From Telopea speciosissima (lineage: Eukaryota; Streptophyta; Magnoliopsida; Proteales; Proteaceae), in the NCBI RefSeq assembly GCF_018873765.1, contig NC_057924.1, forward strand, positions 7,874,001 to 7,938,000: a DNA stretch of 64,000 bases. Reading direction: 5' to 3'. The notes under the pieces were generated by a model that searched no databases, was not told where the DNA came from, and saw nothing but the letters and a program-made list of their open reading frames with translations. Positions 22,131 to 35,100 of the stretch are shown one piece after another. The first letter of the stretch is position 1, and each line of letters begins with the position of its first letter. Position numbers and translations under genes: made by a program.

Positions 22131-23458
22131 AACTCAAACCCAAGATTCAAAAGTTTGGAATTAGGATCAGAATTGGTCATCATAGATTTCGATTTGATTC
22201 TGTTCCGGATCAGTTAGAATCAGTTAAGAAAACCCTATAATTGGCCATCAGTCACCCTAAAACTAGAAGATCCCACTATAGCAAGCAAGAAGAAGATGTG
22301 AGTGCTAACGGGCTGCGGTGTTGCTTCCTTGGTTATAGATCAGATAGTGCACTATGGAGTTACTTGGTTGGTCCACCCAAGAATAAATTGTAGTTTTGTT
22401 CTGGTTGTTTCAGAACAAGGCCGATCGAATCCTATCTGTATCAACCAATTTTGATCCAAATCGAACATATCCGCCAATTTGACCAACCTAATCGGAGCCA
22501 TTCTTGGATCTGAATTCTAGACATTGGTAACCAATTTCAAATCTTTAGACCCAGCTTGAAGCAATTTCCTAGTCATCTTACCACATTTGGTAGCCTCAGT
22601 TAACTGAAGGGTTTTTCTTGTTGACACCAAAGTTGTGAATTTTGAAGTTATAACCATCTTTTGATTGTCCCTTATTTTATATCCAAAAGTTCTTTTAATC
22701 ATGGGTAAGATGAAAAGACCTCTCATTGTCTTGCATGTTTTTCGAGTTTTGACACATGAAATAAGGATTTCGCCAAAAAAAAAAAAAACAACACATGAAA
22801 GAAGGATTTTACCTTCAATTCAAAAATTATGTTATTATACTAAAAAGACAAATGGTTTTCTTTCCCATCACTATGCTTAGTGAAGTAATGCTTCACTATT
22901 TGATGCAGACAAGTATCTTATCGGTATAATTTCAGCTTAAAATGAGAAGAGAAAGTAACTAAAATTACAAAAGATTCCATTTTTTATTTTTATCATTTGA
23001 TGGCATTTTTGTAACTTTACTAAAACTTTGATTGAAACTATTGGTTTCACTTTCTGTTGTTTTTGTTGGCCATGGTTGTTTGAAACTCTTTAAGGATCAT
23101 GGGCTTGGACTGGACCACGAACCAGCTTAATCACCTTGATGCAACCCACCCACCCAAGTTTCAATCAGCAGTTCTGCACTACTGAGATATGTGAAGGGAT
23201 GTAAATGGATAACCGAAATCCGAATCCGAATCCGTTTAGGGATATCTGTATTCGTTTAGAGATATCCGAGAAATAATCTAAATACTCCGATTAAAATCCG
23301 TTTGAAAAAAAATCCGAATACTAAATAATAAAAAATTAAATAAATAATAATTTTAAAGGTTTTTGAAGATTCAACAAGTTCTAAAATATGATGAAAAGAG
23401 AATCATGATCTAAGAGATATGGATTGAGAGTGAATTGTATCTCTTAGGGGGAAGAAGG
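22131..23458. other. Intergenic with decayed MITE-like sequence
   Basis: AT-rich. At 23193-23330 a 'gggatgtaaatggataacc...aatccgaatccg' segment resembles the 'gtaaatggatcggattcgg' MITE family found at 23459-27024 and 52137-52394, but its right end is not clear. No genes seen. Confidence 0.4.
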
Positions 23459-25248
23459 TAGGGATGTAAACTGTCACACCCCCATCCCTGAACCACGGGA
23501 AATGCAACCGGAGCATACAACTACGCTCTCCAACCACCAGAATCACTGATGCAGTACCCAAGACTAACTCATTCACAACGACAGATAATAGGTAAAAAGG
23601 AAAGGATTAATATTAATAACATCAGAGTTAGCAGAAGCTAGGTGATAGCATATAAAATATTATCTATTCAAGTTTACCCCTTCAAGTACAATTCGTTCTA
23701 ATCAGGACTTATGTATTACCTACTATATAAATAATACATCTATCATGAAAGGAATTAAAAGAATACACCTATAATTCAAAATGAATAATCAAGTGCATCA
23801 AAAGATGGCCACCGGCCATAAGTCACTGTCCCGCCAAAGAACACATATCGCAGCAACACTCTGGTCCATGCTCCACGATCTACGGAGCCCACCAATCAAC
23901 GTAACCAGCCTCAGGAGTCTTGTACTCTGTGCCACTCTGCTCGAATGTACCTGCATCAACTAAAAATATGTTTCCTCGAGGAGTGAGCTCCAACTGAGCC
24001 CAATGAGTGGCTAAGCCACACAAACATACACAATAATAATAATGAATGGGGTTGACTGCAAACCATACATGATGGACGGATACCAAGGTGTCCCATACCA
24101 CTAAGGTAGACCGTACATCACATACAATTTACAATCATGCTACATGAATGAATGCTGATGTATAGTTTTATTGTTATCCACCTAACACACAACTAAGTCA
24201 GGTATAGTACTATAGCAACACCTTAGGTAGCATCCCCGACATCGGTACCATAAACGGATGGTATACCGGCGATGACAAATCCGAGTCGCTATGAAGCTCT
24301 GCACGGTCTCCACCAAGAGATATACGCAAACCCCCAAGTCAAATCCCGTCCTGGCGTTCAGCCCAAAATACGGTTGGCGCCCGAACTTCCCGGGTGGGTA
24401 TACCCGAATAACGGTCGGAACCCACGGATTTGACCGACACCTAACCCCCTGTCGGTAAGGGTCATAGTACTGGGTAAACATTTATCCTAGCCAGCATTCA
24501 CCTATTATATGAGTGAGGTACGCATGTGCATAAGCCAGAGGCCGAGTCCATAGATACCGAAATATGGTCGGCCGGCTATCCTCTAGTCCCTCTAGCCCAT
24601 AAGCGTATACAAGTACGAGATGTGAATACCGAAGGTAGTCGGTCGGTCACCATCCCGTTTCCACCTAATGCAATGGACAATTCTAATGCAATTTCAAGTA
24701 CGGTAATCTCAAGCCCAAGACCCACCGCACTTGGATCCCGCTTTCGAAGCCCTAGATCTACATGCCATGAGTGAGTCCATATTATGGAATCCCGGTCCAG
24801 ACCAACCGGCACCCGAGTCCCATAACTAAATCCAACACCATTCGCACCATAGTGCAGTAAAATAAATAATATCGCAAGACAAGAATGTAAAGTCCTATCA
24901 ACATCTAAACATTTATATCGTCCTATATCTTACTAATAATTATATATTATAGCACACATGCATGAATGACATTCGCAAGACACGACACACAAACATTCCA
25001 TAAATTAAGACGTTTGCTTAACTCACTCACCTGATTCTCAGTCAATCGTCAGTACGGAGCTCTTCAAATAGGCGTTCGATGCCAAGTACACTGTCCCACG
25101 TACTAATACGCCCTCGAGCCGGGTCAGTCAACCTAAAGAGAGTGTACAACGTGGGGAGAGATTAGTGCCTTAGGGCTAGAAGAGTTGAGCCCCATAAGTT
25201 ATCAAACAAGGCTAAAATAGGGGACCGGCACATACAGCAAGGCTATAT

Positions 25249-25484
25249 CATGTGCCTGTCCATGTGCCTGTCCCTCTCGGACTTTCCCACCGGCAGATCT
25301 AGGTTCTCAGGGACTGGCACTTGCATGTGCCTGTCCATGTGCCTGTGACCTCCCACCGGCAGATCTTTCTCAGGGACTGGCACTTACATGTGCCTGTCCA
25401 TGTGCCTGTCCCTCTCAGACTTCCCACCCGCAGATCTAGTTTCTCAGGGACTGGCACTTGCATGTGCCTGTCCACGTGCCAGTC
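25249..25484. repeat. Tandem repeat, ~63-75-bp unit, about three copies
   Basis: The unit begins catgtgcctgtccatgtgcc and contains cccaccggcagatct and ctcagggactggcact. Starts at 25249, 25324, 25387 and 25461 give periods of 75, 63 and 74 bp. It lies in the probable solo LTR. Confidence 0.85.
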
Positions 25485-25978
25485 TTGCTGTTCATGCCAT
25501 TCCAAGAATGGTTTTGCAGCCCCAAAGTCTTGGGCTAAAATGGGGTATTCTTTGGGGTTTTTTAGGGGTCTCTTTGGCCATGAGAACAACTCCAACCAAG
25601 GTGCCATAGCACACACCCAACATGGGTTTGTAAACCCCATGATCGATTAGGTTTTCCTCCATTAAAATACATATGGAAAGAAAACTCATGGGTTTGGGTA
25701 TTGGGGTTTTGAAAGGGTCTTTAATCAATGTTATTTAACACCCCTCAAACCCACACATCTACGGTCTTCCATGAGGGTTGGTAAAACCCATAAATGGAGG
25801 TAAATCCCCAACTTAGGGTTCATAAATGGAGAAGGGTGAATGGGTTTAAGGTAGGGTTAGGTGCTTCATAGTTAAACATCAAGGATTTGCCATTAATGGC
25901 TCTTCTAATTGAGTAGATGGAGCACTCCAGGTGTGCTCAACCAATTCAAACCCTAGGTAATAGAATTAGGGAAAGAGA

Positions 25979-25982
<4 letters not shown>

Positions 25983-26022
<40 letters not shown>

Positions 26023-26165
26023 CTCACCAAGGGTTGATGATGATAGCTTGTGCTCCACCATACTTCTCCCTTCTCCTTCCTTCTTCCTCTTCTTCTTTCT
26101 TCTTCTTTCTTCTTCTTTCTTCTTCTTCTTTCTTCTTCTCTTTCTTCTTCTTTCTTTTTCTCCTC
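25983..26165. repeat. (GA)n and (CTT)n-rich tracts
   Basis: A (GA)17 run at 25983-26016 is followed by a long imperfect CTT/TTC tract at 26079-26165. Both create Ser/Leu/Phe- or Lys/Glu-rich ORFs on both strands that are not genes. Confidence 0.9.
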
Positions 26166-27048
26166 TCCTCTCCACGATTTAGGATTGAAATGTGAGGTGA
26201 ATAGTAGTTTTGGGTCTTTAATAACCCATCTAGGCATTAGGTCTTGTTTGGTTAGTCTCAAGTCCTTAGGTCCATTTGTTTAGGAGCTTGTTTGGTTAGG
26301 TATAAGCCCAAGGTCTAGTTTAAGTCATTGGGCCATTGGATCCACTTGGGCCCATGGCCCATGGCCCATGTCCTAAGTTCTAGTTATAATTAGAAAGAGA
26401 CTAAGCTCCTAAGCCCAAGCCCATTCTAGTTCTTATGCTTATTAATGGTCATGCATAGGCATGAATTATTCGGATAGTGACTTACTCCCAATCATCGCTA
26501 AGTGGATAAGGGCGATTCAGGTGCGGGCCCCGCGGATCCCTATCATAAGGGAATTCCAAGAATATGCTTTCGTGGACGATTTTCCCCCTTTCTCTGACGG
26601 TGGATCTTTCCTCGAGGACTTCCCCTGTTTCGCGGTCGACAATCTCGTGTGATGGCTTGAGTATTATGACCCACAGTTCACGAGCGTACTCCACTCTTGG
26701 TTCTACACAAAAGGTTTAAACCAGACCGGTGGTCAGATCGCGTTTCAAACCGGGTTTTGGGCACAGATTTAACATAAACGGATCGGATTCGGCTCGGATG
26801 GTGCTATATCTGTATCCGCATCCGATTAGCTTTCGGACGGATTCGGACAGTGCTTAACGGATACGAATCAGATATTTTATCCGTTTCCATGTAAATATAG
26901 CTTTTCGGATAGCTATAGCCTATCTGTATCCATATCCATTTAGCTTTTGGACAGATTCGGATAGTGCTAAACTGATACGGATACGGATACGAAAACGGAT
27001 TTCGGCTATTCATTTACATCCCTAGAGGAAAGTCCAGGTTACACAAGG

Positions 27049-27169
27049 TAGAAATGCAAATGGATGGTCGAAAATCCGAATCCAAATCTGTTTAGAGGTA
27101 TCCGTATTCGGCCAGAGAATTTCTGGCTCCGATCACATCTGATCCGAATCCGATCCGTTTACATCCCTA
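27049..27169. mobile_element. Short relic of the 'gtaaatggatcgg' MITE family
   Basis: Starts tagaaatgcaaatgg and ends ccgtttacatcccta, an imperfect inverted terminus pair. The middle has ccgaatcc repeats. It lies 24 bp right of the split MITE. Flanking octamers acacaagg and gatatgtc do not match, so it is a decayed copy. Confidence 0.5.
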
Positions 27170-28979
27170 GATATGTCCAATTAGAGACAGAAAAAATCTT
27201 CAACATCTAAGCAGGTTTGTGTGATGTGACAAGTGGAATAGACAACACATTTTCATAATATAGAAGATATAATACCTAATCCTCACTGTTAGATATCGTC
27301 ATTCTTGCTTAGTGCAGTTTGAAATGTTATAATTCTTTGTCCACAAAGTAGATTACATGCTTACCTAATTCGCCTAATTGTTTTAAGACTTTTGTGAAGT
27401 ATTGTCACCTTTTCAATCTCATGGCCATGTTTTCTTTGGAGGTTGGGAGTGAGGGGGTTTGGCAGGATAAGGAGAGCTTTCATGAGAGAGAGAGAGAGAG
27501 CTTATCTTTACACGTGGCTATCTTTTAGAGGGAAACCCATCAAGAAATACTTTTTTTTTCAGTTGGATGTCGCATCTTCCACATGTCAAACTCTCAGGCC
27601 TGAACTGTAAGGCACTATAGAGTATTTTTTTTTCCGGAGGCCTTGGAGGCTTGGAGGTTTTGTTGGGTACTCAGCCCCTGTTTGTTAACCCATTGGCCCA
27701 TTGATTTAAAGACATGTGGGATAGGTGGCCAGGCCCAGCCCATTTCAAGAATACAATCAAAAAGAACAAAAGCCTTCATGGAAAATTTTCAATTTGACTC
27801 CAATGGGTTTTTATTGACGTGAAATAAACTTGAGTGACGAGGAATGTACTTCTGTCAGCCCACTCCATGTCGTTACAGTAAAGGGCATAAAGGAACATAT
27901 TAATGAGGTGCAACAAAAAGGTATCTTACATTGGAGGGCAAGGAGGAGAGAGATACCTTTTACATTTTTTTTTCCCTTAATGAAAGAGATATAAAATAGT
28001 TTGGATTGTATTGAACAAATTGAGCGGTTGAATGGATTGATTGCCTTTAACCTTCCATGCAATATAATTCTAATTCAGGGCTGGGCCTGCACTACACTTG
28101 GATGGGCTTGAAATTCTGACCCAGCCCAGCTTCTATTCTGAACCAAGACCCAATAGGCCATGGCCCATAGCCCATCTTAAAGGCCCAATCAATATTCCTC
28201 AAAAGTCAAGAGAAATGATAATTTCAAGGAATAATTGATCTGAAGCAAACAACCAAATCCAAATAGACTCCAAATGATAATAACTTATCTTCAAATGTTT
28301 GACTATTATATATGATACATGTGATCAACTTAACTTAACTCAATTCAATCAAATAAAACACCTTATTCAATTCATGTTGTATCATATTACTTTATGGGTG
28401 GAAAGGTTCTCACGACGCAGGAGTGGGGATTTCTTTCCAAATCTTCTCACGAATTTGTGGGGTTCACATAGATACTCTCTCTCCTCAGACAAAATATTGG
28501 CTCTTATCGAATAGTCCACCTTCTCATTAGTATGGTTTCCCACTCTCTCATCGTGAGGGACTTTTGCCCTCTTATTTTATTTGAGCACAAATAAATAATA
28601 AGCAACCTATGTATATAAATTAATGGTGCCAGCTGGTTTATTTGGCAAAGTATATGGCATGTTATCTCCAAGACAATGAGATCAAGTTTTTCTATTAAGC
28701 ATGGTTTTAGGTGTCAAGATCAAATTGGCTCTATTGGTGGTACCAGAGCAAGGAGGGTGAAATGGTCTATATGAGAGACACCTCTTTCCCCTTTTCCACA
28801 ACTTCTCTAAGCTCTTGGTAGTATGAATTCTAAATGAAATGTTACTATAAGACCCACTCTTTTTAATTACCTTAACTGTACGATGATGGTTTCTAGAGTC
28901 CATAAGCAAAAGCTCCATAAGTTTAACCAAATATGTTGTTAGTTATTATCTTTAGGTATATTTCTTTAGGGAAGCAGTT
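27170..28979. other. Intergenic, no gene seen
   Basis: AT-rich, with a short (GA)n at 27485-27501 and a 'ggcccatggcccata' segment near 28157. No domain-bearing ORF. Confidence 0.5.
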
Positions 28980-29126
28980 CTCTGTCCGGGAGTGTAGCCT
29001 ATGCCAGCACTCCCATGTGTCTATCTCTCTCCTCCTTAAAACAAGGGCACAGAACTGTCTTTTTATATGGGGAGGAGAGAGATAGACTCATGGGAGTGTT
29101 GGCGTAGGCCACACTCCCGGACAGAG
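28980..29126. mobile_element. Palindromic MITE (~147 bp)
   Basis: Two arms of about 56 bp form an imperfect inverted repeat: ctctgtccgggagtgtagcc at the left and ggccacactcccggacagag at the right, with 'agactcatgggagtg' facing 'cactcccatgtgtct'. The loop is about 35 bp. No TSD is clear. Confidence 0.75.
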
Positions 29127-29945
29127 TTATTTTTCCCATTGCTTTGTAATTCATGGGTGAAGGTTGGGCACACTAGGGTTGTGTGTGCCTAGCCTGAATC
29201 TGTCTCTCTTCCACCTCCAATGAAATAACCCCCTACCTGGCCTCCCAAACCATCCTCTCTATTGGGAATAACCATTAGCTCCAAGAAAGCCAACGATGTA
29301 CCCAAGTTTTTGTCTCTTCTTTTTATTAATGAAGCATTATGTTAAACCATAACTTGGAACCATAGATTTGGTGCCTGAACCAAAATGACTGACTAAACCA
29401 ACTGACAAGCTTGGGCACTTGGTTGGAGCCATGCCAATATAGTGCAGGCTCTTAGAAGGTCATGGGTTTGACTCTCGTGACTTCATTGTGGGCGTTGCAT
29501 TAAATAGAGAGAGTATTGATGGGTAATTGTCCCCTTTTCTTGGCTACCAAGAGCTTAGAGAAGTGTTTTTGAGTCCTTGCCCCTTTCTTATACCCTGCTT
29601 GTCTTCAAAACTATAGAAACTCTTTACAATTTTAGATTAAAGCTTCTTATGGCACGAGATTGTGCGGCCCTGCCTGCAAACTCTGGTATGTAGAGATTGT
29701 AGATAGGGTTGCAGTAGGTCAGATTGGGCCAGATTTTTTAGAACCCCAGCCCAACCCTAATTCTCCTTAGTTGCGTTCAGGCCCACCTTGTCCTGACTCG
29801 AGACCTAAAAATTTCAACCTTCCTGCCCTCAAGACTACACATTAATTTTCACAAGAGTGGTATTACGTTTTAGTTAAAACACCTCAGATTTGTTCTCTTC
29901 TTAACATGAAAGAGATGACTTCCACGTTTCCGCCTCCTCCTACTT
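29127..29945. other. Intergenic; one possible SINE-like segment
   Basis: Near 29402-29530 there is a box-B-like ggtttgactct after a tagtgcagg sequence, which might be a tRNA-derived SINE. At 29700-29850 is a 'gattgggccagattt...ccagcccaaccct' segment like the ends of other repeats here. No gene. Confidence 0.3.
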
Positions 29946-30187
29946 ACCCATGGTTTTAGTGCATGGTATCGGAATAGGTATCGGCAACATGTAAAATCAA
30001 TACGATACCGATACAGTATCGACCTGGATCGGCTATGTCAGACAAGAAAATCCCTGAATTTCCTTAAAAAATGAGTTTTTTTTTACCATTTTATCCATTG
30101 TCCGTACCGTACTACCGATACAATATCAGCACAATGGTATCGATGACTAGGTATCAGACGATATGATACCAATACTTAGAACCATGT
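29946..30187. mobile_element. MITE-like repeat with 'ggtatcgg' motifs
   Basis: Starts catggttttagtgcatggta and ends gataccaatacttagaaccatg, an inverted pair around repeated 'gtatcgg/ccgatac' units. A partial relative is at about 40746-40905. The family is not identified. Confidence 0.5.
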
Positions 30188-30699
30188 ACTGACCTCTAGA
30201 GCCAAAAGTAGTACTCTTCACTCTATAGTCAATAAAGTCCAAGATAAACTTTCTTCATGGAAATCCTTTGCTTTCTCAAGCAGGTCGAACCATTTTAATT
30301 AAATCTATTCTTAGCTCAATGCCTTATGTTTTGGTTTTTGTTTTCAAAATCTATCTGTTATTCACTTGACTCGATCAATTCTATATTTTGGAGAGGGGAG
30401 CTAGACTCCTCTCTCCAATTCTAACAAAAAATTAGCTATTATCCCTTGGACCACTTATTGCAAATTACAAAAAAATAAAATAAAATGGTGAAGCCTTGGT
30501 CTTAGGCTAAGCCACATCCATAACCGATCACTCCTGCTTCAAATGGAGAGGCTGCTGGCTAATGATTTCTCATCTACCCGGGGCCGAATTCTCAAAGTAA
30601 ATAATTTCTTCATTCATGTCTTCTAAATTAGAATTTAAATCAAAATAAGGATCTTGGATTTGGAATAACTTCTACTCAACCATCTCTACCCTCTAAAAA

Positions 30700-31480
30700 T
30701 TAATTTGTTGGAAAGTAGGTAAGGGGTCTTCTATTTCAATATGGAATGAACCTTCGATTCCTTGCCGCAGTCAATCATTTTTTTTGAAATTGATGATCTC
30801 TGTGTTTTTTGTAGAGTAGAAAAAGAAACTATATGACATCTCTTTCTCTCATGCCCTTTCTCCAAAAGAATTTGGGTGGCAGGTATTTTAGGGTTGAGAT
30901 TGGAGTATATCCAAACTTCATCTCTTTCTTAGCCTCCTTGTCAAACTATTGTTCTTCAAAGATATATCCACACAAGATTGAATTTTCTCTTATTAGTTCT
31001 CTATTACCTATTATTTTCTATGGACAGGAATCAATGCTCTTTCTCCAAACACCCCCAAACCCGTCTCTGACCATATACTCTAACCAGCTCCCAGTACCTT
31101 GACCTTATTACCCATTCCAATTCCTTAACTCTCATCTATGATGGGAGTTTCTCCAAGGAAACAGGAGAATTAAGCAGCAGGTTGGGGTTGTACGTGTAGT
31201 GATTTATCAAAAAATCTTTATAATGGCATCTGTGGATTTTGGCTTTGTAGGGAATGCTCAAGAAGCAGAAGCAAAAGGACTACTTTAAGGATCGTAGTAC
31301 ATAGATGCAATGGTATGCGTTTTTCTCGACTTCTGGACTGATTGTTTAGATTTGGTGAACTCGCTGACTCAAGAGACAAATAAATGGCTATGGGAGTCAT
31401 TTACTTTGCTATGGGACATTAAGACTCTTATGTCTAGTTTTGAGAATGTTTGCATCTTAATGTTTGCATCTTAAAAAGGG
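30700..31480 (+). mobile_element. LINE relic: zf-RVT and RNase H remnants
   Basis: Plus-strand frames show decayed LINE coding: VGKGSSISIWNEPSIP (near 30715), a zf-RVT motif HLFLSCPFSKRIW (near 30835), and an RNase H-like segment LIYDGSFSKE (near 31130). QEAEAKGLL (near 31260) and DLVNSLTQETNKWLWESF (near 31350) follow. Order and spacing match plant L1-type LINEs that carry an RVT_3 RNase H domain. Stops and indels are frequent. No poly-A tail or TSD was fixed, so the limits are approximate. Confidence 0.7.
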
Positions 31481-32142
31481 TTAGATCCCAAACTAAGATT
31501 GTTCAAGATCTTGCTAACTCTGCTAGGACCAGGGACCTTTATAAACTCTGAAGTAATCTCTTTCATTTTTGGTTAAGATGTTTTTTTTCACTCCATCAAA
31601 AAACCAAAAAAAAAAAAGCTGACATGCCCTCAGAGCTGGATCTGGTTGACCATGATTGACCTTGACCAGAGGGAAGGTGTTGGGAGAAAAAAAGACAGTA
31701 GAAAGAACAAAGAATAGGAAGGAGAAGAACACAGAACTGGACTAGGCTCAGTCTTAGGCCTCAACCTTGGTCCTGATTTAGGGTTAGAAATTCCTAGTCT
31801 TGACTTACCCTCAGGCCAGAGTATCTCAACCCAAGACTTGTTCAAGCTCAAGACAAGTTAGAGCGGTCTCGGGCCAACAAGGCCTTGCAATTCACAGAAG
31901 TGGTTGATCACCGACAGAGGGCATTGTTAAAGTATACGGGTAACGTGTATCTCTAACCTGAACGATTCTCCTGGTCCGACCTCCAATAAGGAAGCCGGAC
32001 CCTATCATGGTTTGTTAGAGGTCCGACCGCACGGTCCGTTCCAAAGACGATGTTGGAATAAAGAATATATTTATTTCTTCTGATAAACTTGGAATACAAA
32101 ATATAGCATTAATATGTCTTCCATTTTCATCAAAATTACCTT
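31481..32142. other. Intergenic, putative promoter of the DUF604 gene
   Basis: No coding. A decayed ~150-bp segment rich in 'cctcaacc/ggcctc' phrases lies at 31740-31860. The 200 bp before 32143 are AT-rich (aagaatatatttatttc), suitable for a core promoter, but no clear TATA box position can be fixed. Confidence 0.4.
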
Positions 32143-35100
32143 ATGCGAGGAATCAGTTCTTCTCCCACTTCATTTACACGCAGTAGTCACCGCCGGCCAC
32201 TCTCTCCTTGCCGGAAAGGTGAGCGAAAAATGCCGACATACCTCAATTTCCCCTGCAAAACCAAATTCCTAACCCTAACCTCACCTCGCCTCAAAACCTT
32301 CCTCTTACTCCTCTCCTCTCTCTGTCTCCTCTACTTTCTCGTCGATTATCGTAACCGTATTTGTACGCCAGTTCTCATACAGGACGCTCCACAGCATTCA
32401 TCGTCATCTCATTCCCCAACTTCGATCAACCACCTCGTGTTCGGCATCGCTGCCTCCTCGAAATCATGGTTGAAGCGTCAACAGTACGTTCGCCTCTGGT
32501 GGAAACCTCAAGGTATGCGTGGTTACGTATTCCTCGACCGTATCCCGCACAAAGCTGATAATGCGAGCTCGGATTCGGATTCTGATTCACTTCCTCCTTT
32601 GCTTGTCTCTGGGGACACTTCTCGCTTTCCCTACACTTTCAAAAGTGGCCTTCGGTCGGCGATCCGCGTGGCACGTATCGTGTCTGAGATCGTTAACCAA
32701 AACCTGTCGGATGTACGGTGGTTCGTGTTCGGGGACGACGACACGGTTTTCTTTGCTGATAATTTGGTGAAGACGTTGTCTAAGTACGATCATAATCGGT
32801 GGTTTTATGTTGGGAGCAATTCGGAGATCTTCGAGCAGAATTTCAAGAATTCGTTTGATATGGCATTTGGTGGTGGAGGTTTTGCGATTAGCTATCCGCT
32901 CGCTAGGGTTTTGGTGAGGGTTTTGGATTCGTGTCTGATGAGGTACTCGCATCTGTATGGGAGTGATGCTAGGGTTTTCTCTTGCTTGGTGGAGCTTGGC
33001 GTAGGTTTAACTCATGAACCTGGCTTTCATCAGGTAGACTTTTGTGATTTGTGCTTTTTTGTTTTTCCCTATGACGGAAAAATATTACTTGATTTTAAAG
33101 AAACGATGATGACTAGGCTTAATAAGTTGGGAACATATTGTTTCTGGAGTTAAATCTGATGCTCAGTTGGAGCGTGGGTACCACAAGTTTTTAGAGCATC
33201 AATTGAGTAGCGTAGATATCACACAATTTTGGAGCATCAATTGATTAGGACCCTTTCACAATCTCAACCTTCTGAGTTCTAACCGAAGATGCTGATTTTA
33301 ATATATGTATCACTTATAGATCATACTGAATTTGGATTCTGATCATTCGACTTTCAGTCCTACCTTTAACTAAATTTTTGATCAACCTTACTCCCCCCTT
33401 ACTCCAAATTGTGTCCATTACTAACCCTACATTTTCATCTAAGTTATATGTTTATTTTTTTTCCCAAATGAAAAGTTTGGTTCTCGACATCATTCCTAAC
33501 TACAAATACAAGGAAACTTCGGAAAAAAAAAAGAAAAGAAAACCAGATATTAATGGGAGGGAAAACAATTTCACTGATATGATCGATAAATGGCTTAGCA
33601 TGAAAACATAACAAGGGCATACCCAGTGCACGAAGCAAAAGCCGCTGCAGGGTCTGGGAGGGTCATAATGTACGCTGCCTTAACCCTGTTTTAACAGTGA
33701 GGCTGTTTCCAAACCCAAACCCTATGGAGCAACCTTACCGTTGCACTTAGGCCGGCCCTCCTTAGCATGAAAACATAGTTTGTTTATTATTTCTCTGTGT
33801 ATGAAGATACATTTTTTTTACTGTTTTATCTGATTTTCTGTGAGGCCTTCTCCTTCCAAGTGTCTGACTGTTAGATACTACCATCTCAAAATAGAAATCA
33901 CTACTACAGGTACATAGATAGTTCAGGATTATGAGAACTAACTCCTCTGTATGGGCTATCAGAAGTACACCATACCCTAAATGTATTTGGATTGCCTCCC
34001 TTATATCCCATTGGTTATAACAGTTGTGTGTGTTCTGTGTCAAAATCTATTGTCCTGTTCTTTCGAAGTTCAGCTTAATCAAACACACTCTAACCTATAT
34101 GGACATGTTGCACTGTGCTTGATTGATTGGTTGATTTGTTCGGTGGGATTTGAAATGAAGCTTCTCATTTCCAATCAATGCCGTTTATTTCTATGTTTGC
34201 TAGCAAAACATTGCACTATTCTTGTTGTGTTTTCTTTGCATGTTGGCTGAGTCATTTCGTTGGTTTCTAACTTTTCTATTTGAGCAATTAGTAGGTAAAG
34301 CTTAACCTTTTTTTTTCTTCCTCAGATTGATATTCGGGGAGACCTGTTTGGATTCCTTTCTGCTCACCCATTGACACCTTTGCTATCTCTGCATCATTTG
34401 GATGCTATAAAACCTATCTTCCCTAATTTGAGCCAGATGCAGGCTTTAGAGCACCTTTTCAAAGCTGTGGAAGTTGATCCTACCCGGATTTTGCAGCAAA
34501 CAGTCTGCTATGACCGTTCAAATTCCCGGACTGTCTCGGTTTCCTGGGGTTATACTGTTCAAGTGTTTGAAGGAAACCACTATCTCCCGGACCTCATTTC
34601 ATTGCAGAGGACATTTATGCCATGGCAGAGAGGTCGGAATATAAATTCAAGTCACTTTATGTTTAATATGAGGGATTTTGCCAGAGATCCATGTAAACGG
34701 CCTTCTATTTTCTTCTTTGAAAGTGTGCTCTCTGGTAGTAATGGGATTCAGAGCAACTACAGGAGACATGTTTTTGAAAATTGCATGGAAATGGGTGCAT
34801 CAAAATATTTGCAACAGATCAGGGTACAATCGCAGAGGCTGGATCCTGATATTGGAGAGGTATACCATACAATGTCCATATAAAACTTCATTCTGAAAAT
34901 CCCAAGATCATTTCTTACTTTATTTGTTAATTGTTATGCATTTTTATCTATCAAAAAATAGGGTGGACCCTGGTGCAACGGTTAGGTTGCTCCATTGTGA
35001 CCAAGTGGTCATGGGTTTGAGTCTCTGGAAACAGCCTCTCTACATAACAGGGGTAAGGCAGCATACATTATGACCCTCCCCAGGCCCCGCAGTGGCGGGA

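Larger units (their letters stand above)
23472..26774. mobile_element. TG...CA element, probable long solo LTR, 5-bp TSD
   Basis: It starts tgtcacaccccc and ends agatttaaca, flanked by a perfect 5-bp TSD taaac (23467-23471 and 26775-26779), all within the split MITE. No gag-pol coding or internal LTR repeat exists in the 3303 bp. 'TGTCACACC' starts are known from long LTRs of some chromovirus-type gypsy elements, so a solo LTR is likely. The body contains a tandem repeat (25249-25484), a (GA)n tract (25983-26016) and a CTT-rich tract (26079-26165). The ORFs in it are low-complexity or repeat shadows. Confidence 0.7.
23459..27024. mobile_element. 258-bp hAT-like MITE split by a later 3.3-kb insertion
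   Basis: The left 13 bp, tagggatgtaaac (23459-23471), and the right 245 bp, ggatcggattcgg...catttacatcccta (26780-27024), together make 258 bp. That is exactly the length of the intact relative at 52137-52394, which shows the same internal repeats (gctttcggacggattcgga, ttttatccgttt). Inverted ends TAGGGATGTAAA / TTTACATCCCTA are present. Candidate 8-bp TSDs gaagaagg and gaggaaag match at 6 of 8 positions. Confidence 0.8.

Noticed and set aside
24182-24812. ORFs on both strands within the probable solo LTR
   Set aside because: There is no domain, and the frames overlap on both strands. LTR sequence is the better explanation.
25249-25484. CRISPR-like spaced repeat
   Set aside because: The units are contiguous, of unequal length, without unique spacers, and in a plant nuclear context.
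25953-26261. Ser/Leu- and Lys/Glu/Arg-rich ORFs on both strands
   Set aside because: They are translations of the (GA)n and (CTT)n tracts and have no other support.
32587-32952. 121-codon minus-strand ORF
   Set aside because: It is antisense to the conserved Fringe-like region of DUF604 copy 1.
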